In this document: piece by piece, positions 39,401 to 47,981 of the stretch | Layout of the letters: every line of letters begins with the position of its first letter | Numbering within the stretch: the first letter of the stretch is position 1 | Assembly: GCA_028870665.1 (NCBI GenBank) | Contig: JAGWPB010000005.1 | Span: forward strand, 1-64,000 | DNA: 64,000 nt | Reading direction: 5' to 3' | Origin: Lysobacteraceae bacterium | GTDB taxonomy: Bacteria; Pseudomonadota; Gammaproteobacteria; Xanthomonadales; Rhodanobacteraceae | Position numbers and translations under genes: made by a program | Notes under the pieces: model-generated | What the model saw: only the letters and a program-made list of their open reading frames with translations | Databases searched by the model: none | What the model was told of the DNA's origin: nothing

Positions 39401-42400
39401 CGCTGCCGGATGCATCCTCGGACGGCAATTCGTAGACCGGATGGGCCAGCTGCGGCTCCGGCAGCGCATCGCGCAGGGCAGCAACGCGCGCGGCCAGCGG
39501 TTCGGAGTCCGGCAGTACCGGAGTCGCCGCATCGTATTGCGCCATCACCTGCTCGATCAGGGTGGCTGCGTCCGCAAGTGCCTGCACGCCATCCGCGGCA
39601 GGAGCCTGCTCGAGCGCGCGCAGACGCTTGAGATAGCTCTCGAACGGTGCCAGCACATGGCCGATCACCGGGATGTCGACCATCGCGATGGCGCCGTTGA
39701 GCGTGTGCACGGCGCGCAGCAGCGGTTCGCTGACCGGCTGCGGCTGCGTCCGGCAGGTAGCCAGGTAGTCGCGGACCGTGGACAGGTGCTGCACGACTTC
39801 GCTTCGCAAGATCTCCAGCAGCACCGCGTCTACCGGCGGCAGCTGGGGCAGCTCGATCACGGCATGATCGAATGGCACGACGGCGATGTCATCGGTCCCA
39901 ACCCCGGCCAGCGTCGCGCCCGGCACCGCGGCGGCAAGCGCGGCGGCATCGGGAGCACGCGGCACCCGGCGCCTGATGACCCGGCGGACGGTTTCGAAAC
40001 GCGTCGGCTGCAGGAACTGTTCGACGCTGGCAGGCTCGCCGGCCGCGAGGCGGTCCGCCGCCTGCATGATCGCGGCCAGCGGGGCTTGCTGGTCGGACGC
40101 GCCGCGCAGCGCCGCGAGCAGCGCCGGCAGGGCGGCGACGGCATGCTGCACCAGCGCCTGCACCTTGAGGTCGGGCGCAATGCTGTGATCGAGCACGCGG
40201 TTGAGCATGTTCTCGATCTTCCAGGCGAACTCGCCCAGGGTCAGCGCACCCACCAGTCGTCCGGATCCCTTGAGCGTGTGGAAGGCACGCCGGATCGGCT
40301 TCAGCGCATCGAGATGATCGACCTGCGCCAGCCACGCCGGCACGCTGGCACCGAGGCCGCTGATCTCTTCCTGGACCTCGTCGACGAACACCTCGCGGAT
40401 CTCGGCGTCGATCTCGTCGGCAGCCGCCTGGAAGCCGGCCGGAGCGGTCAGTTCGCCGACCTGCACCTGCTCTTCGACTTCCTCCTCGATTTCGATCCAG
40501 TCGCCGTCATCGCCAGCCGGCGGTGCCGTGGCCTCGGTTTCGGCCAGCCGCAGTCCGGCTACGTCCGCTGCGTGCGTGGCCGGCATGCCGGACTCGCCGA
40601 CCACCAGATCGCCCAGGTCGCTGCCCGCGGCAATGCTCACCGATTCGGTCAACTCGACCGCGTCCGCGGCCGGTACGACCGGCGCCGGCATGCTCGCTGC
40701 GTCCGCGGGCAAGCGGACGCCCGCGGTCGGGGACACCGCAACGGGGGCGGCCGATGCATCGCGCTGACGCAGGGGTGGCACCGGCCAGTGGCCCAGCGCA
40801 GCCAGGCTGCGCTCGGTGACATCGAGAATGCGCTCGCGGTTGGGGCGCTGCTCGCGCGCGGCCTCCAGGTAGTACTCCACCGACGTCAGGGCATCGGCCA
40901 GCAGATCCATCTGTTCGGCGGTGGGAATGCGGTGATCGGCGACCAGTTCGTTGTGCACGAAGCGCGCGATGCCGGCCAGCAGCTCGGCCGGCCGCTGCAG
41001 ATCGAGCATGCGCAGGGCGCCGCCGATCTCCTCCAGCAAGGCGGGAATCTGCTCCACGCGGGCGTGATCCCAGGGCGATTCGATGAAGGCGACGATGTCA
41101 TCCTTCACCTTGCCCAGGTTGATCACGGCCTCGTGCGTCAGCGCCTCGAGAATGCGCCGGGCCTCGGCCTTGGGCAGGGCAGCCGGCACCTCGTCGGTAT
41201 CCTCGGCACCGAGGCGGTCGATGTGATCGTCGAGCGAGGCCTCGACATACAGCAGCGCACCGGCCACATCGAGCAGGGTGCTCTCGTCGGCGGCACGCGC
41301 GTGACCGGCGATCTCGTTGACGATCTGGCGCTGCTCGTTGACCACCCGTCGCGGCACGCCCAGCCCGAGCATGCCCAGGGTATCGGCGACGCGCCCGAGC
41401 ACGTCGGCCTGGCCGCCGAGCTGTGCGGGATCGCCGCCGGCGTTGCGCAGAAACAGGTCCAGCGCGTCCTTGACCCGCAGCAGGTCCTCCTTGATCGCCT
41501 TGGCGACGGTATCGAGCAGGGCGCGGTTTTGACCCGCCATCGCCCCGCGCGCGTGTTCCAGCTCGCGCTGGCTTGGCAACAGGCGATCCAGGCGGTAGGT
41601 GTGGCGGATCAAGTCCAGACGCACCGAACCGGGCTTGGCCTGTGCGACGTAGTAAAGCAGGCTGCGCGCCAGTTCCTCGGCTTCGCCGCGCGCCAACGCC
41701 ACCTCGCCCTGCTCGATCAGCGTGCGCATGCAGCGGTCGACACGCCCGATCAGCTGCTTGACGGCGACGCTGTGCTCCTCGAGCAGCCCCTGCTCGAGGC
41801 CCTCGACCACGCCCGCGGTGATCCACCAGAGGCGTCGCCCGGGCACGCTGTAACACTCGGCGCCGACGGCATCCAGGACCTGCCGCATCGTCGCCAGATG
41901 GGCCGGCGCGCTGCCCTGGTTGCGGAACCACGCCAGCAACGGCGCCTGGAAGCGTGATCGCAGCGCGGTCAGCGCGCGCTGCTGGGCGGCCGGCGCCTGC
42001 GCGGCGGCGGCGCCGGGCGCATCGGCCGGTAACGGCGTGTTGAGCTCCGGAGTGAACAGCATCGCTTCCGAAACCAGCTTCTCGCCGCGACAGGCGCGCA
42101 GGTCGTTGATCAGCGGCAGCAGCACGATCGGTATGTCGCGATGACCGCTCTGCAGACGCTCCAGGTAGTCCGGCATCTGCACCATGCCGCGCATCAGCGC
42201 GGCGTAGGCCTCGTCCGGCTGACGCACGCGGCCATCGAGCAGCGCCTGCGCCAGCTGTTCCATGTCCTCGATCACCATGGCCGCGCCGTACAGCTCGACC
42301 ATGCGCAGGGTCCCCTGCACCTGGTGCAGATAGGTCGCGCAGAAACGCATCTGGCTGGCGTCGGCGGGGTCCTCGACATAGACCTCGAGCGCCTGCCGCG

Positions 42401-42476
42401 CCTGCTTCAGGGTTTCGTCGAGCTCACCCTTGACCCAGGTCAGCGTGGTGAAGTCGATGTCTTCGTCGAGTCGCAT
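36486..42476 (-). CDS. chpA: Hybrid chemosensory histidine kinase ChpA (Hpt/CheA/CheW/REC)
   Basis: The 1996-residue protein is the CheA of the type IV pilus Chp system. Phosphotransfer-type histidines are visible at 51 (HQVQGTLRM, weak), 733 (FHTLKGSGRLVG), 924 (VHTLNGAIAMV) and 1253 (LHTLKGGARMAG). A dimerisation helix region (about 1400-1540), the ATPase with HMLRNALAHG near 1573 and DDGHGFD near 1617, a CheW domain (about 1715-1830) and a receiver with Asp1924 (LLDIEMPRMDGYE) follow. Acidic Ala-rich linkers join the domains. P. aeruginosa ChpA is longer (about 2470 residues). It should phosphorylate PilG and PilH. Coupled to chpB by overlap. Confidence 0.95.
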   Translation of the reverse strand: MRLDEDIDFTTLTWVKGELDETLKQARQALEVYVEDPADASQMRFCATYLHQVQGTLRMVELYGAAMVIEDMEQLAQALLDGRVRQPDEAYAALMRGMVQMPDYLERLQSGHRDIPIVLLPLINDLRACRGEKLVSEAMLFTPELNTPLPADAPGAAAAQAPAAQQRALTALRSRFQAPLLAWFRNQGSAPAHLATMRQVLDAVGAECYSVPGRRLWWITAGVVEGLEQGLLEEHSVAVKQLIGRVDRCMRTLIEQGEVALARGEAEELARSLLYYVAQAKPGSVRLDLIRHTYRLDRLLPSQRELEHARGAMAGQNRALLDTVAKAIKEDLLRVKDALDLFLRNAGGDPAQLGGQADVLGRVADTLGMLGLGVPRRVVNEQRQIVNEIAGHARAADESTLLDVAGALLYVEASLDDHIDRLGAEDTDEVPAALPKAEARRILEALTHEAVINLGKVKDDIVAFIESPWDHARVEQIPALLEEIGGALRMLDLQRPAELLAGIARFVHNELVADHRIPTAEQMDLLADALTSVEYYLEAAREQRPNRERILDVTERSLAALGHWPVPPLRQRDASAAPVAVSPTAGVRLPADAASMPAPVVPAADAVELTESVSIAAGSDLGDLVVGESGMPATHAADVAGLRLAETEATAPPAGDDGDWIEIEEEVEEQVQVGELTAPAGFQAAADEIDAEIREVFVDEVQEEISGLGASVPAWLAQVDHLDALKPIRRAFHTLKGSGRLVGALTLGEFAWKIENMLNRVLDHSIAPDLKVQALVQHAVAALPALLAALRGASDQQAPLAAIMQAADRLAAGEPASVEQFLQPTRFETVRRVIRRRVPRAPDAAALAAAVPGATLAGVGTDDIAVVPFDHAVIELPQLPPVDAVLLEILRSEVVQHLSTVRDYLATCRTQPQPVSEPLLRAVHTLNGAIAMVDIPVIGHVLAPFESYLKRLRALEQAPAADGVQALADAATLIEQVMAQYDAATPVLPDSEPLAARVAALRDALPEPQLAHPVYELPSEDASGSAPEPPLPVAADEDELQSSQVPLDAAAAAAEDARVEAWLAEFTATSAVAPTVPAAAAGVDDDLTALLLASFESESRGAAASPEQAPVADAASPLPPEEDAARVASMADAAAESAAADAEQEAALPVPETAAEESIAAEPGAFEDAAGDPERAAADIAPVSLTVSTPLPAFPEDAQPEGALDLPDLDADLLEIFVQEGTDILDHADGQIAGLRMAPHQREFVAGLQRDLHTLKGGARMAGLAPIGDLAHAMETLLEAVGEGRRMPEPLVIESLERGFDRLHEMVQRIAQHRAIAMPERAIERFETLAAGRGVAAGPAAPASAGIAARAAAAEPEAPAAERVPLRPLPPLEPEEIRAPQEMIRVRSDLLDSLVNYAGEVSIYRSRLEQQVATFRFNLVEFEQTVSRLREQLRKLEIETEAQIIARYQRENQETGSATFDPLELDRFSQLQQLSRALAESVSDLVSIQGLLDDITRQSETLLLQQSRVSSDLQEGLMRTRMVPFDALVPSLRRTLRQAAQELGKRAQLRVEGAHGEMDRNLLERMKAPFEHMLRNALAHGIETPAERLRAGKPEEGQVTIQVGREATEVVIRVSDDGHGFDRDAIRAKAIERGLLREDAQLSDRDLYAFVLETGFSTAETVTQLAGRGVGMDVVASEIKQLGGTLVIDSQRGRGTTFSIRLPFTLAVTQAILVKLGESVYALPMTSVQGVARIAREDLATRMLLDAPSFTYAGETYAIHDLGSLLGVGAGRVGDEPQLPLLMLRSGDQRAAVRIDAVVGSREIVVKSVGPQISSVPGIFGATIMGDGSVVMILDLAPLVRRSAALGQRVEVETVEELLELQLPEPSAEPRARPLVMVVDDSITMRKVTTRVLERNDLDVITAKDGLDAVEKLQERVPDLMLLDIEMPRMDGYEVATYMKNDPRLKRVPIVMITSRTGEKHRQRALEIGVERYLGKPYQEAELLRNVQELLEPRRV

Positions 42477-42484
42477 GGCGGATC

Positions 42485-43351
42485 TCAGCGGTTGCGCAGG
42501 TAGGCCAGCGTGCCGGGGGCGGCGACGCGGGTCAGCGCGGGGTGACTGAAGCTGGTGACTTCGCCGGCACCGAGCACCAGCAGGCCGCCCGGCTCCAGCA
42601 GCCCGGCCAGTCCGTCCAGCAGCTCGCGGCGGCGCTCGCGCGCGAAGTAGATCAGCACGTTCTGGCAGTAGATCAGGTCAAGGCGCTTGAGGGGCGCGGC
42701 GGCGGCATGCAGCAGATTGACGCGGGCAAAACCGACGCGCCGGCGCAGGCGCTCGATCGGCGCGAAGGCATCGCCGTTCATCATCTCGGCATAGACGCTG
42801 CGGTATTCCAGCGGGATCTCGGCCAGTCGCGCAGCCGGGTACTGTGCACTGCGCGCCGCTGCCAACGCGGCATGGCTGACATCACTGGCGGTGATCCCGT
42901 AGGTCGGTCCGTGGCCGAGCGTGGCCAGCGCATGATCGATGACCATGGCCAGCGACCATGCCTCCTCGCCGCTGGCGCAGCCGACGCTCCACGCGTGCAG
43001 GCGTTCCTGGCCGGCGGCGATGCGCTCCGGCAGCCAGCGCCGGGCGATCAGGTCGAGCGAGGGCGGGTGGCGGAAAAATCGCGTTTCGTGCACGGTCAGG
43101 CGATCGACCAGGGTGGCCCACTCGACCGCGCCCGCGGCACCGGCGCTGACCAGGCGAAAGTAGGCCTCGTAATCGGCGAAACCGGTCTCGCGCATGCGCG
43201 AGCGGACCGCACCGGCCAGGAACGCCATGCGTGCCGGCGCGACCACCACGCCGGTACGCTGCTCCAGCAGCTGCGCCCAGCGCGCGAACAGCTCCGCATC
43301 CATGCCGGGCAGGGCCATGCCGGGAGTCGTGGAGCCGATCGCCACCGCCAT
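42485..43351 (-). CDS. pilK: Chemoreceptor methyltransferase PilK (CheR-like)
   Basis: The 288-residue protein has the two CheR parts: an N-terminal helical domain (about 18-85; RMAFLAGAVRSRMRETGF) and a SAM-dependent methyltransferase domain with WSVGCASGEEAWSLAM as motif I, LTVHETRFFR, and LIYCQNVLIYF. It would methylate glutamates on PilJ. It lies 31 bp after pilJ and 8 bp before chpA. A Met at residue 17 is an alternative start. Confidence 0.92.
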   Translation of the reverse strand: MAVAIGSTTPGMALPGMDAELFARWAQLLEQRTGVVVAPARMAFLAGAVRSRMRETGFADYEAYFRLVSAGAAGAVEWATLVDRLTVHETRFFRHPPSLDLIARRWLPERIAAGQERLHAWSVGCASGEEAWSLAMVIDHALATLGHGPTYGITASDVSHAALAAARSAQYPAARLAEIPLEYRSVYAEMMNGDAFAPIERLRRRVGFARVNLLHAAAAPLKRLDLIYCQNVLIYFARERRRELLDGLAGLLEPGGLLVLGAGEVTSFSHPALTRVAAPGTLAYLRNR

Positions 43352-43382
43352 GCGCTTCGCCGCCTCCGCTCAATGACGCCCG

Positions 43383-45413
43383 TCAGCCGGGCAGCTTGAA
43401 GTCCGCAACCGAACGGCGCAGATCGTTGGCCATCTGCGCCAGGTTGCCGATCGATTCGGCGGTCTGGCTGGCGCCGGTGGAGGTCTGCGTCGTGATCTCC
43501 TGAATCACGTTCATCGTCGCCGAGATGTTGGTCGCCGCCGCCGACTGCTGGCGCGCCGCCTCGGAGATGTTCTGGATCAGATCGGCAAGATCGCTGGACA
43601 CCTTTTCGATGTCGCCGAGCGCGGTACCGGCATCCTCGGCCAGGCGCGCGCCCGAAACCACCTCGGCGGTGGTCTGCTCCATCGAGCTGACCGCCTCGTT
43701 GGTATCGGACTGAATCGTCTGGACCAGGGTCTCGATGCGCTTGGTGGCGTTGGACGAGCGCTCGGCCAGCCGCTGCACTTCGTCGGCGACGACCGCGAAA
43801 CCGCGACCGGCCTCGCCGGCAGAGGCCGCCTGGATGGCCGCGTTCAGGGCCAGGATGTTGGTCTGCTCGGCGATGTCGTTGATCAGCTCGACGATCGAGC
43901 CGATTTCCTGCGAAGACTCGCCCAGGCGCTTGATGCGCTTGGAGGTCTCCTGGATCTGGTCGCGGATCGAGTCCATGCCGGCGATGGTCTGGCGCACGAT
44001 GCCGGCGCCCTTGCCGGCGATCGCCACCGAGCGCTGCGCCACGTCGGCCGATTCCGCCGAGTTCTTCGACACCTCGTCGATCGACACCGCGATCTCGTTG
44101 ATCGCGGCGGAGGCCGAGGTGATCTGCTGCGCCTGATGCTCGGCGGCTTCGGCCAGGTGCATGGCCGTGGCCTGCGTCTCCTGCGCGGCGGCCGACACCT
44201 GCACCGCCGTCTCGTTGATGGTCGAGACGAGGCTGCGCAGCGCCTCGACCGCGAAGTTGACCGAGTCGGCGATCGCGCCGGTGATGTCCTCGGTGACGGT
44301 CGCCTTGACGGTCAAGTCGCCTTCGGCCAGCGAGCCCATCTCGTCGAGCAGGCGCAGAATCGCCTCCTGATTGCGCTGGTTGAGATCGGCGGTGACCTCG
44401 TAACGGCGGCGCTGGTCGCGCACCAGGGTGACGACCAGCAGCAGCGCGAACAGCACCGCGGCGCCGGCACCGAGCAAGCCGAACCAGACGTTCGGGAACA
44501 GGCGCAGGGTCGGCAGCTTGCCGAGGCGATCGGAAACGTCGTTGGCGCGCAGCAGCACGCTCTGCGAATCGACCGAAGCCTGATTGGCGGCGTCCTTGAC
44601 CTCGACCAGCGTCGGCGCGGCGGCCAGCAGCTTGTTGACCGGATCGGAGAGGCTGACCCAGTTCTTGCGGATGTCGCTGAGGATGCGCGTGCCGGCGACG
44701 TCGTTCAGGGCACGCACGCCCACTTCGGAGTTGCCGTCGATCAGGCCGGAGAGTACTGCGCCGTAGAGCTGCGCGTCGCGGGCAAGGCCGTCGGCCGCGG
44801 TCTGAGCCGAGTCGCCTCCCTGCAGGATTTCCTGGGTGCGACGAATCATGCGGTCGGCCAGGAGCATCTGCCGCGCGGCGGTGAAGGTCTGCGATGCGCT
44901 GCCGTTCTTCTGCTGCAGGATGTTGACCACCTCGTCCATGCGCGAGTTGAGCACCGGCATCTGGCTGTCGAAGGTGCCGGCCTGCTGGGCCGAGTTGAGC
45001 ACCAGCGTCTGGTTGCGCAGGATTTTGCTGAGGTCGCCATCCAGCTGGGCCCAGGACTTGTTCAGTCCGGCCATCGCGCCGGCCACGCCGGCGCCGGCGT
45101 TGGCATAACCGGGCATGCCGGTTTCGCGATCGCCGCTGTTGAGCTTCTTGATCAGCGCGTCGATGGTGTTGCGGGTGGCATCGAGTTCCTTGAAGGAGTC
45201 GATGTTGCCGCTCGCCGACTCGATCGCGAACTTGGCCGTCTGCTGCGAGAGCACCTGGATCTGCGTGGTGATCTGCGCCGCCTGGCGGTCTTCGCCGTTC
45301 TTCTGGTTGAGCAGGAAGAAATCGAACGCTGCAAAACCGATCGCCAGCACCAGCAGGACGATCAGCCCCGTGTAGCCGCGTTCCCTACCGATGCCACCAC
45401 TGGTCGCACTCAT
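43383..45413 (-). CDS. pilJ: Type IV pilus methyl-accepting chemotaxis protein PilJ
   Basis: The 676-residue receptor has a first transmembrane helix (about 15-37), a periplasmic PilJ-type helical domain (about 38-300), a second helix (about 306-330; [18 protein letters not shown]), a HAMP-like region and a cytoplasmic signalling coiled coil with the hairpin tip [20 protein letters not shown]. There is no C-terminal tethering pentapeptide. In P. aeruginosa PilJ senses surface contact via pilins and signals through PilI to ChpA. It is the only receptor in the cluster. Confidence 0.95.
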   Translation of the reverse strand: MSATSGGIGRERGYTGLIVLLVLAIGFAAFDFFLLNQKNGEDRQAAQITTQIQVLSQQTAKFAIESASGNIDSFKELDATRNTIDALIKKLNSGDRETGMPGYANAGAGVAGAMAGLNKSWAQLDGDLSKILRNQTLVLNSAQQAGTFDSQMPVLNSRMDEVVNILQQKNGSASQTFTAARQMLLADRMIRRTQEILQGGDSAQTAADGLARDAQLYGAVLSGLIDGNSEVGVRALNDVAGTRILSDIRKNWVSLSDPVNKLLAAAPTLVEVKDAANQASVDSQSVLLRANDVSDRLGKLPTLRLFPNVWFGLLGAGAAVLFALLLVVTLVRDQRRRYEVTADLNQRNQEAILRLLDEMGSLAEGDLTVKATVTEDITGAIADSVNFAVEALRSLVSTINETAVQVSAAAQETQATAMHLAEAAEHQAQQITSASAAINEIAVSIDEVSKNSAESADVAQRSVAIAGKGAGIVRQTIAGMDSIRDQIQETSKRIKRLGESSQEIGSIVELINDIAEQTNILALNAAIQAASAGEAGRGFAVVADEVQRLAERSSNATKRIETLVQTIQSDTNEAVSSMEQTTAEVVSGARLAEDAGTALGDIEKVSSDLADLIQNISEAARQQSAAATNISATMNVIQEITTQTSTGASQTAESIGNLAQMANDLRRSVADFKLPG

Positions 45414-45449
45414 GCTTCACCTCACCCTCGAATCGGACCGCGGCATGGA

Positions 45450-45995
45450 TCACACCGCCGCTTGCTGGAAATCCGGCGCTCGCGCCAGACGCGTCATGCT
45501 GAACACACCGAGGCGCTGTTCCGCCACCGTCACGTTTTCCTCGACAAAGCGCTGCAGGCGCTCGTCGGCTTCGCCCTCCGCTCCGGCGCGCTGGTCGAGG
45601 GTCAGGTTGCGCTGGCCAAGCACCTCGTCGACCAGCAGGCCGACACTGCCGCCCTGCTGGCGCACCAGCAGCACGCGGCTCTGATCGGTCAGAAGTACGC
45701 GTTCGCCGAACAGGAACCCGCCGAGATCCACCACCGGGATCAGGTTGCCGCGCACATTGGCGACTCCCAGCAGCCAGCCGCGAGTGCCGGGCACCGGCGT
45801 CAGCGCCGGCGGCGTCAGCAGTTCGTTGACTTCGCTGATGCTGCTGACCAGCAGACGCGCGCCGATGCGAAATCCGATGCCGCGCCAGAGACCTTCGGCC
45901 TCGATCTGCTCGGGCATGCCGGCGACATGGGCCAGACTGAGCCGCTCGTACTCGGCGAGCAGCTCGAAGGGCGGCATGATGGCGATCGCGCTCAT
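45450..45995 (-). CDS. pilI: CheW-like coupling protein PilI
   Basis: The ATG at 45995 has GAGG six bases upstream, better than a GTG at 46013 that would overlap pilH. The 181-residue protein has a CheW fold (GFRIGARLLVSSISEVNEL, GWLLGVANVRGNLIPVVDLG) that couples PilJ to ChpA. It sits between pilH and pilJ with gaps of 7 and 36 bp. Confidence 0.93.
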   Translation of the reverse strand: MSAIAIMPPFELLAEYERLSLAHVAGMPEQIEAEGLWRGIGFRIGARLLVSSISEVNELLTPPALTPVPGTRGWLLGVANVRGNLIPVVDLGGFLFGERVLLTDQSRVLLVRQQGGSVGLLVDEVLGQRNLTLDQRAGAEGEADERLQRFVEENVTVAEQRLGVFSMTRLARAPDFQQAAV

Positions 45996-46002
45996 CGCGT
46001 CC

Positions 46003-46374
46003 TCACCCGCCACCCGGCAGGAGTTTCTGGATCCGCGCCAGCAGCTCCTTCTCGGCCACCGGCTTGGTGATGAAGTCCTTGGCGCCCTGGCGCAGACCCC
46101 AGACGCGATCGGTTTCCATCGACTTGGTGGTGATGATCAGGATCGGCACGTGCTGCGTCTCGGCGTCACGGCTGAGCGTGCGCGTGGCCTGGAAGCCGTT
46201 CATCCCGGGCATGATGACGTCCATGATCACCAGGTCCGGGCGCGCGCGCTTGACCATGGCGATGCCGTCGTCGGCGTTGCCGGCGCTGGAAACGCGGTGC
46301 CCCGCCTTCTCGAGCAGCGTGGTGAACACGCGCACGTCGGTGGGGGAGTCGTCGATGATGAGGATGTGCGCCAT
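46003..46374 (-). CDS. pilH: Single-domain response regulator PilH
   Basis: This 123-residue stand-alone receiver has the phosphoacceptor Asp52 (LVIMDVIMPGMNGFQ), the acidic pair in LIIDDSPTD, the switch Thr in ILIITTKS and the Lys in FITKPVAEKE. PilH is the CheY-like regulator linked to pilus retraction through PilT and PilU, and may drain phosphate from PilG. It follows pilG by 16 bp. Confidence 0.94.
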   Translation of the reverse strand: MAHILIIDDSPTDVRVFTTLLEKAGHRVSSAGNADDGIAMVKRARPDLVIMDVIMPGMNGFQATRTLSRDAETQHVPILIITTKSMETDRVWGLRQGAKDFITKPVAEKELLARIQKLLPGGG

Positions 46375-46390
46375 GGGTCCGGGATTCGCG

Positions 46391-46798
46391 TCAGCTCGAA
46401 TGGAGATCGACGTGGCGCCGAATGGCGCCGAGCAGTTCTTCGCGGGTGAAGGGCTTGGTCAGATACTGGTCGGACCCGCAGATGCGGCCGCGGGCCTTGT
46501 CGAACAGGCCGTCCTTGGAACTGAGCATGATCACCGGGGTCGCGCGGAACGCCTGGTTGTTCTTGATCAGCGCGCAGGTCTGGTAGCCGTCGAGGCGCGG
46601 CATCATGATGTCGACGAAGATGATGTGCGGCTGCAGATCGGAAATCTTGGCCAGCGCCTCGAAGCCGTCCACCGCGGTGACGACGTCGCAGCCTTCCTTC
46701 TTGAGCAGCGTTTCGGCGGTGCGGCGGATGGTCTTGGAATCGTCGATCACCATCACGCGCAATCCGCCGAGGCCGCCCTGTTTCGTATGCTCTTCCAC
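46391..46798 (-). CDS. pilG: Single-domain response regulator PilG
   Basis: A GTG at 46798 gives 135 residues, the length of P. aeruginosa PilG, and the core is very like it (VMVIDDSKTIRRTAETLLKK, FVDIMMPRLDGYQTCALIKN). Asp63 is the phosphoacceptor and LTKPFTREELL holds the conserved Lys. PilG promotes pilus extension through PilB and feeds the cAMP/Vfr axis in Pseudomonas. It is the first gene of the Chp operon. Longer upstream frames run through the promoter and are less likely. Confidence 0.93.
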   Translation of the reverse strand: MEEHTKQGGLGGLRVMVIDDSKTIRRTAETLLKKEGCDVVTAVDGFEALAKISDLQPHIIFVDIMMPRLDGYQTCALIKNNQAFRATPVIMLSSKDGLFDKARGRICGSDQYLTKPFTREELLGAIRRHVDLHSS

Positions 46799-46831
46799 GT
46801 ATCCACCCTTGCTGCGCCCAGGTCGCGCGGC

Positions 46832-46860
46832 TGTATATGAAGCAAATCGCATGCCTTGAA
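46832..46860 (-). promoter_or_regulatory. Promoter of the pilG-chpC operon
   Basis: On the minus strand TTCAAG (46860-46855) and TATACA (46837-46832) are separated by exactly 17 bases, 34 bases before the pilG GTG. The patch is AT-rich for this genome. It lies in the 235-bp divergent gap with gshB. Confidence 0.6.
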
Positions 46861-47033
46861 CCGGCCACAGCGGTCGGCACCAGATCGTGGCCGCGCCGAC
46901 GGCGCTCCGCTGTCGCCCCATGCGCGATCATCATCGCTCCAAAGGCTGTTTAACGCGCGTTTATCAACTCTGTCAAGTTCGTCCTGCAAGTCCTTGTCAT
47001 CCAACACTTCAGCAAATCCATGCGGAGCAGACC

Positions 47034-47981
47034 ATGGCCCTGACCGTCGCCGTCCTGATGGATCCCATCGAGCACATCAAGATCGGCAAGGACACCACCT
47101 TCGCGCTGCTGCTGGAGGCGCAGCGCCGTGGTCACCCGCTGCGCTACCTGCAACAGGGCGACCTTGCGCTGCGCGACGGCGCACCCTGGGCACGGCTGGC
47201 GCCGCTGACCGTCAGCGACGACGCCGCGCGCTGGTTCCGGCGCGGTGACGCGCAGTGGCAGCCTCTGACCACGGTGGACATCCTGCTGGCGCGCAAGGAT
47301 CCGCCACTGGACGCGCAATTTCTCTATGACACGCTGGTGCTGGAAGCGGCGCAGCGTCTCGGCGTGCGGGTGATCAACGATCCGCGCGCGCTGCGCGACT
47401 GCAACGAGAAGCTCTATGCGCTGCAATTTCCGCAGTGCTGCGCGCCGAGTCTGGTGGCACGCGATCGCGGTGCGCTGCGGCAATTCGTGCAGCTGCACGG
47501 CGAGGTGGTGCTCAAGCCGTTGGACGGCATGGGCGGTCGCGGCATTTTCCGCAGCCATGACCACGACCCCAACCTCAACGTGATCCTCGAGACCCTGGTC
47601 GGCGATGACCGGCACTTCGCGCTGGCGCAGCGCTTCATCCCCGAGATCCGCGCCGGTGACAAGCGCATCCTGATGGTCGCCGGCACCGCGGTGCCCTTTG
47701 CCCTGGCGCGCGTGCCGCAGGGCGACGAGTTCCGCGGCAATCTCGCCGCCGGCGGACGCGGCATCGTCGTGCCGCTGAGCGAACGCGACCACTGGATCGC
47801 CGCCCAGGTGGCGCCGGATCTCGTGCGGCGCGGACTGCTGTTCGTCGGCCTCGATGTCATCGGCGACTATCTCACCGAGATCAACGTCACATCACCGACC
47901 TGCGCACGCGAGATCGATGCCGCCCGCGGTCTTAATATCGCCGGCATGCTGTTCGATGCCATCGAGAACCCGCCCGCGTGA
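47034..47981 (+). CDS. gshB: Glutathione synthetase
   Basis: The 315-residue ATP-grasp enzyme joins gamma-glutamylcysteine and glycine. It begins with LTVAVLMDPIEHIKIGKDTT, the typical opening of gammaproteobacterial GshB, and has the ATP-binding VVLKPLDGMGGRGIFR and the metal/glycine region LTEINVTSPTCAREID. GGAG lies eight bases before the ATG. It is divergent from pilG, as in Pseudomonas, and its stop overlaps the tonB-like start (GTGA). Confidence 0.96.
   Translation: MALTVAVLMDPIEHIKIGKDTTFALLLEAQRRGHPLRYLQQGDLALRDGAPWARLAPLTVSDDAARWFRRGDAQWQPLTTVDILLARKDPPLDAQFLYDTLVLEAAQRLGVRVINDPRALRDCNEKLYALQFPQCCAPSLVARDRGALRQFVQLHGEVVLKPLDGMGGRGIFRSHDHDPNLNVILETLVGDDRHFALAQRFIPEIRAGDKRILMVAGTAVPFALARVPQGDEFRGNLAAGGRGIVVPLSERDHWIAAQVAPDLVRRGLLFVGLDVIGDYLTEINVTSPTCAREIDAARGLNIAGMLFDAIENPPA

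Noticed and set aside
38538-41957. An 1139-codon plus-strand frame opposite chpA
   Set aside because: chpA is certain in this interval; the antisense frame is low-complexity Arg/Gln/His sequence.
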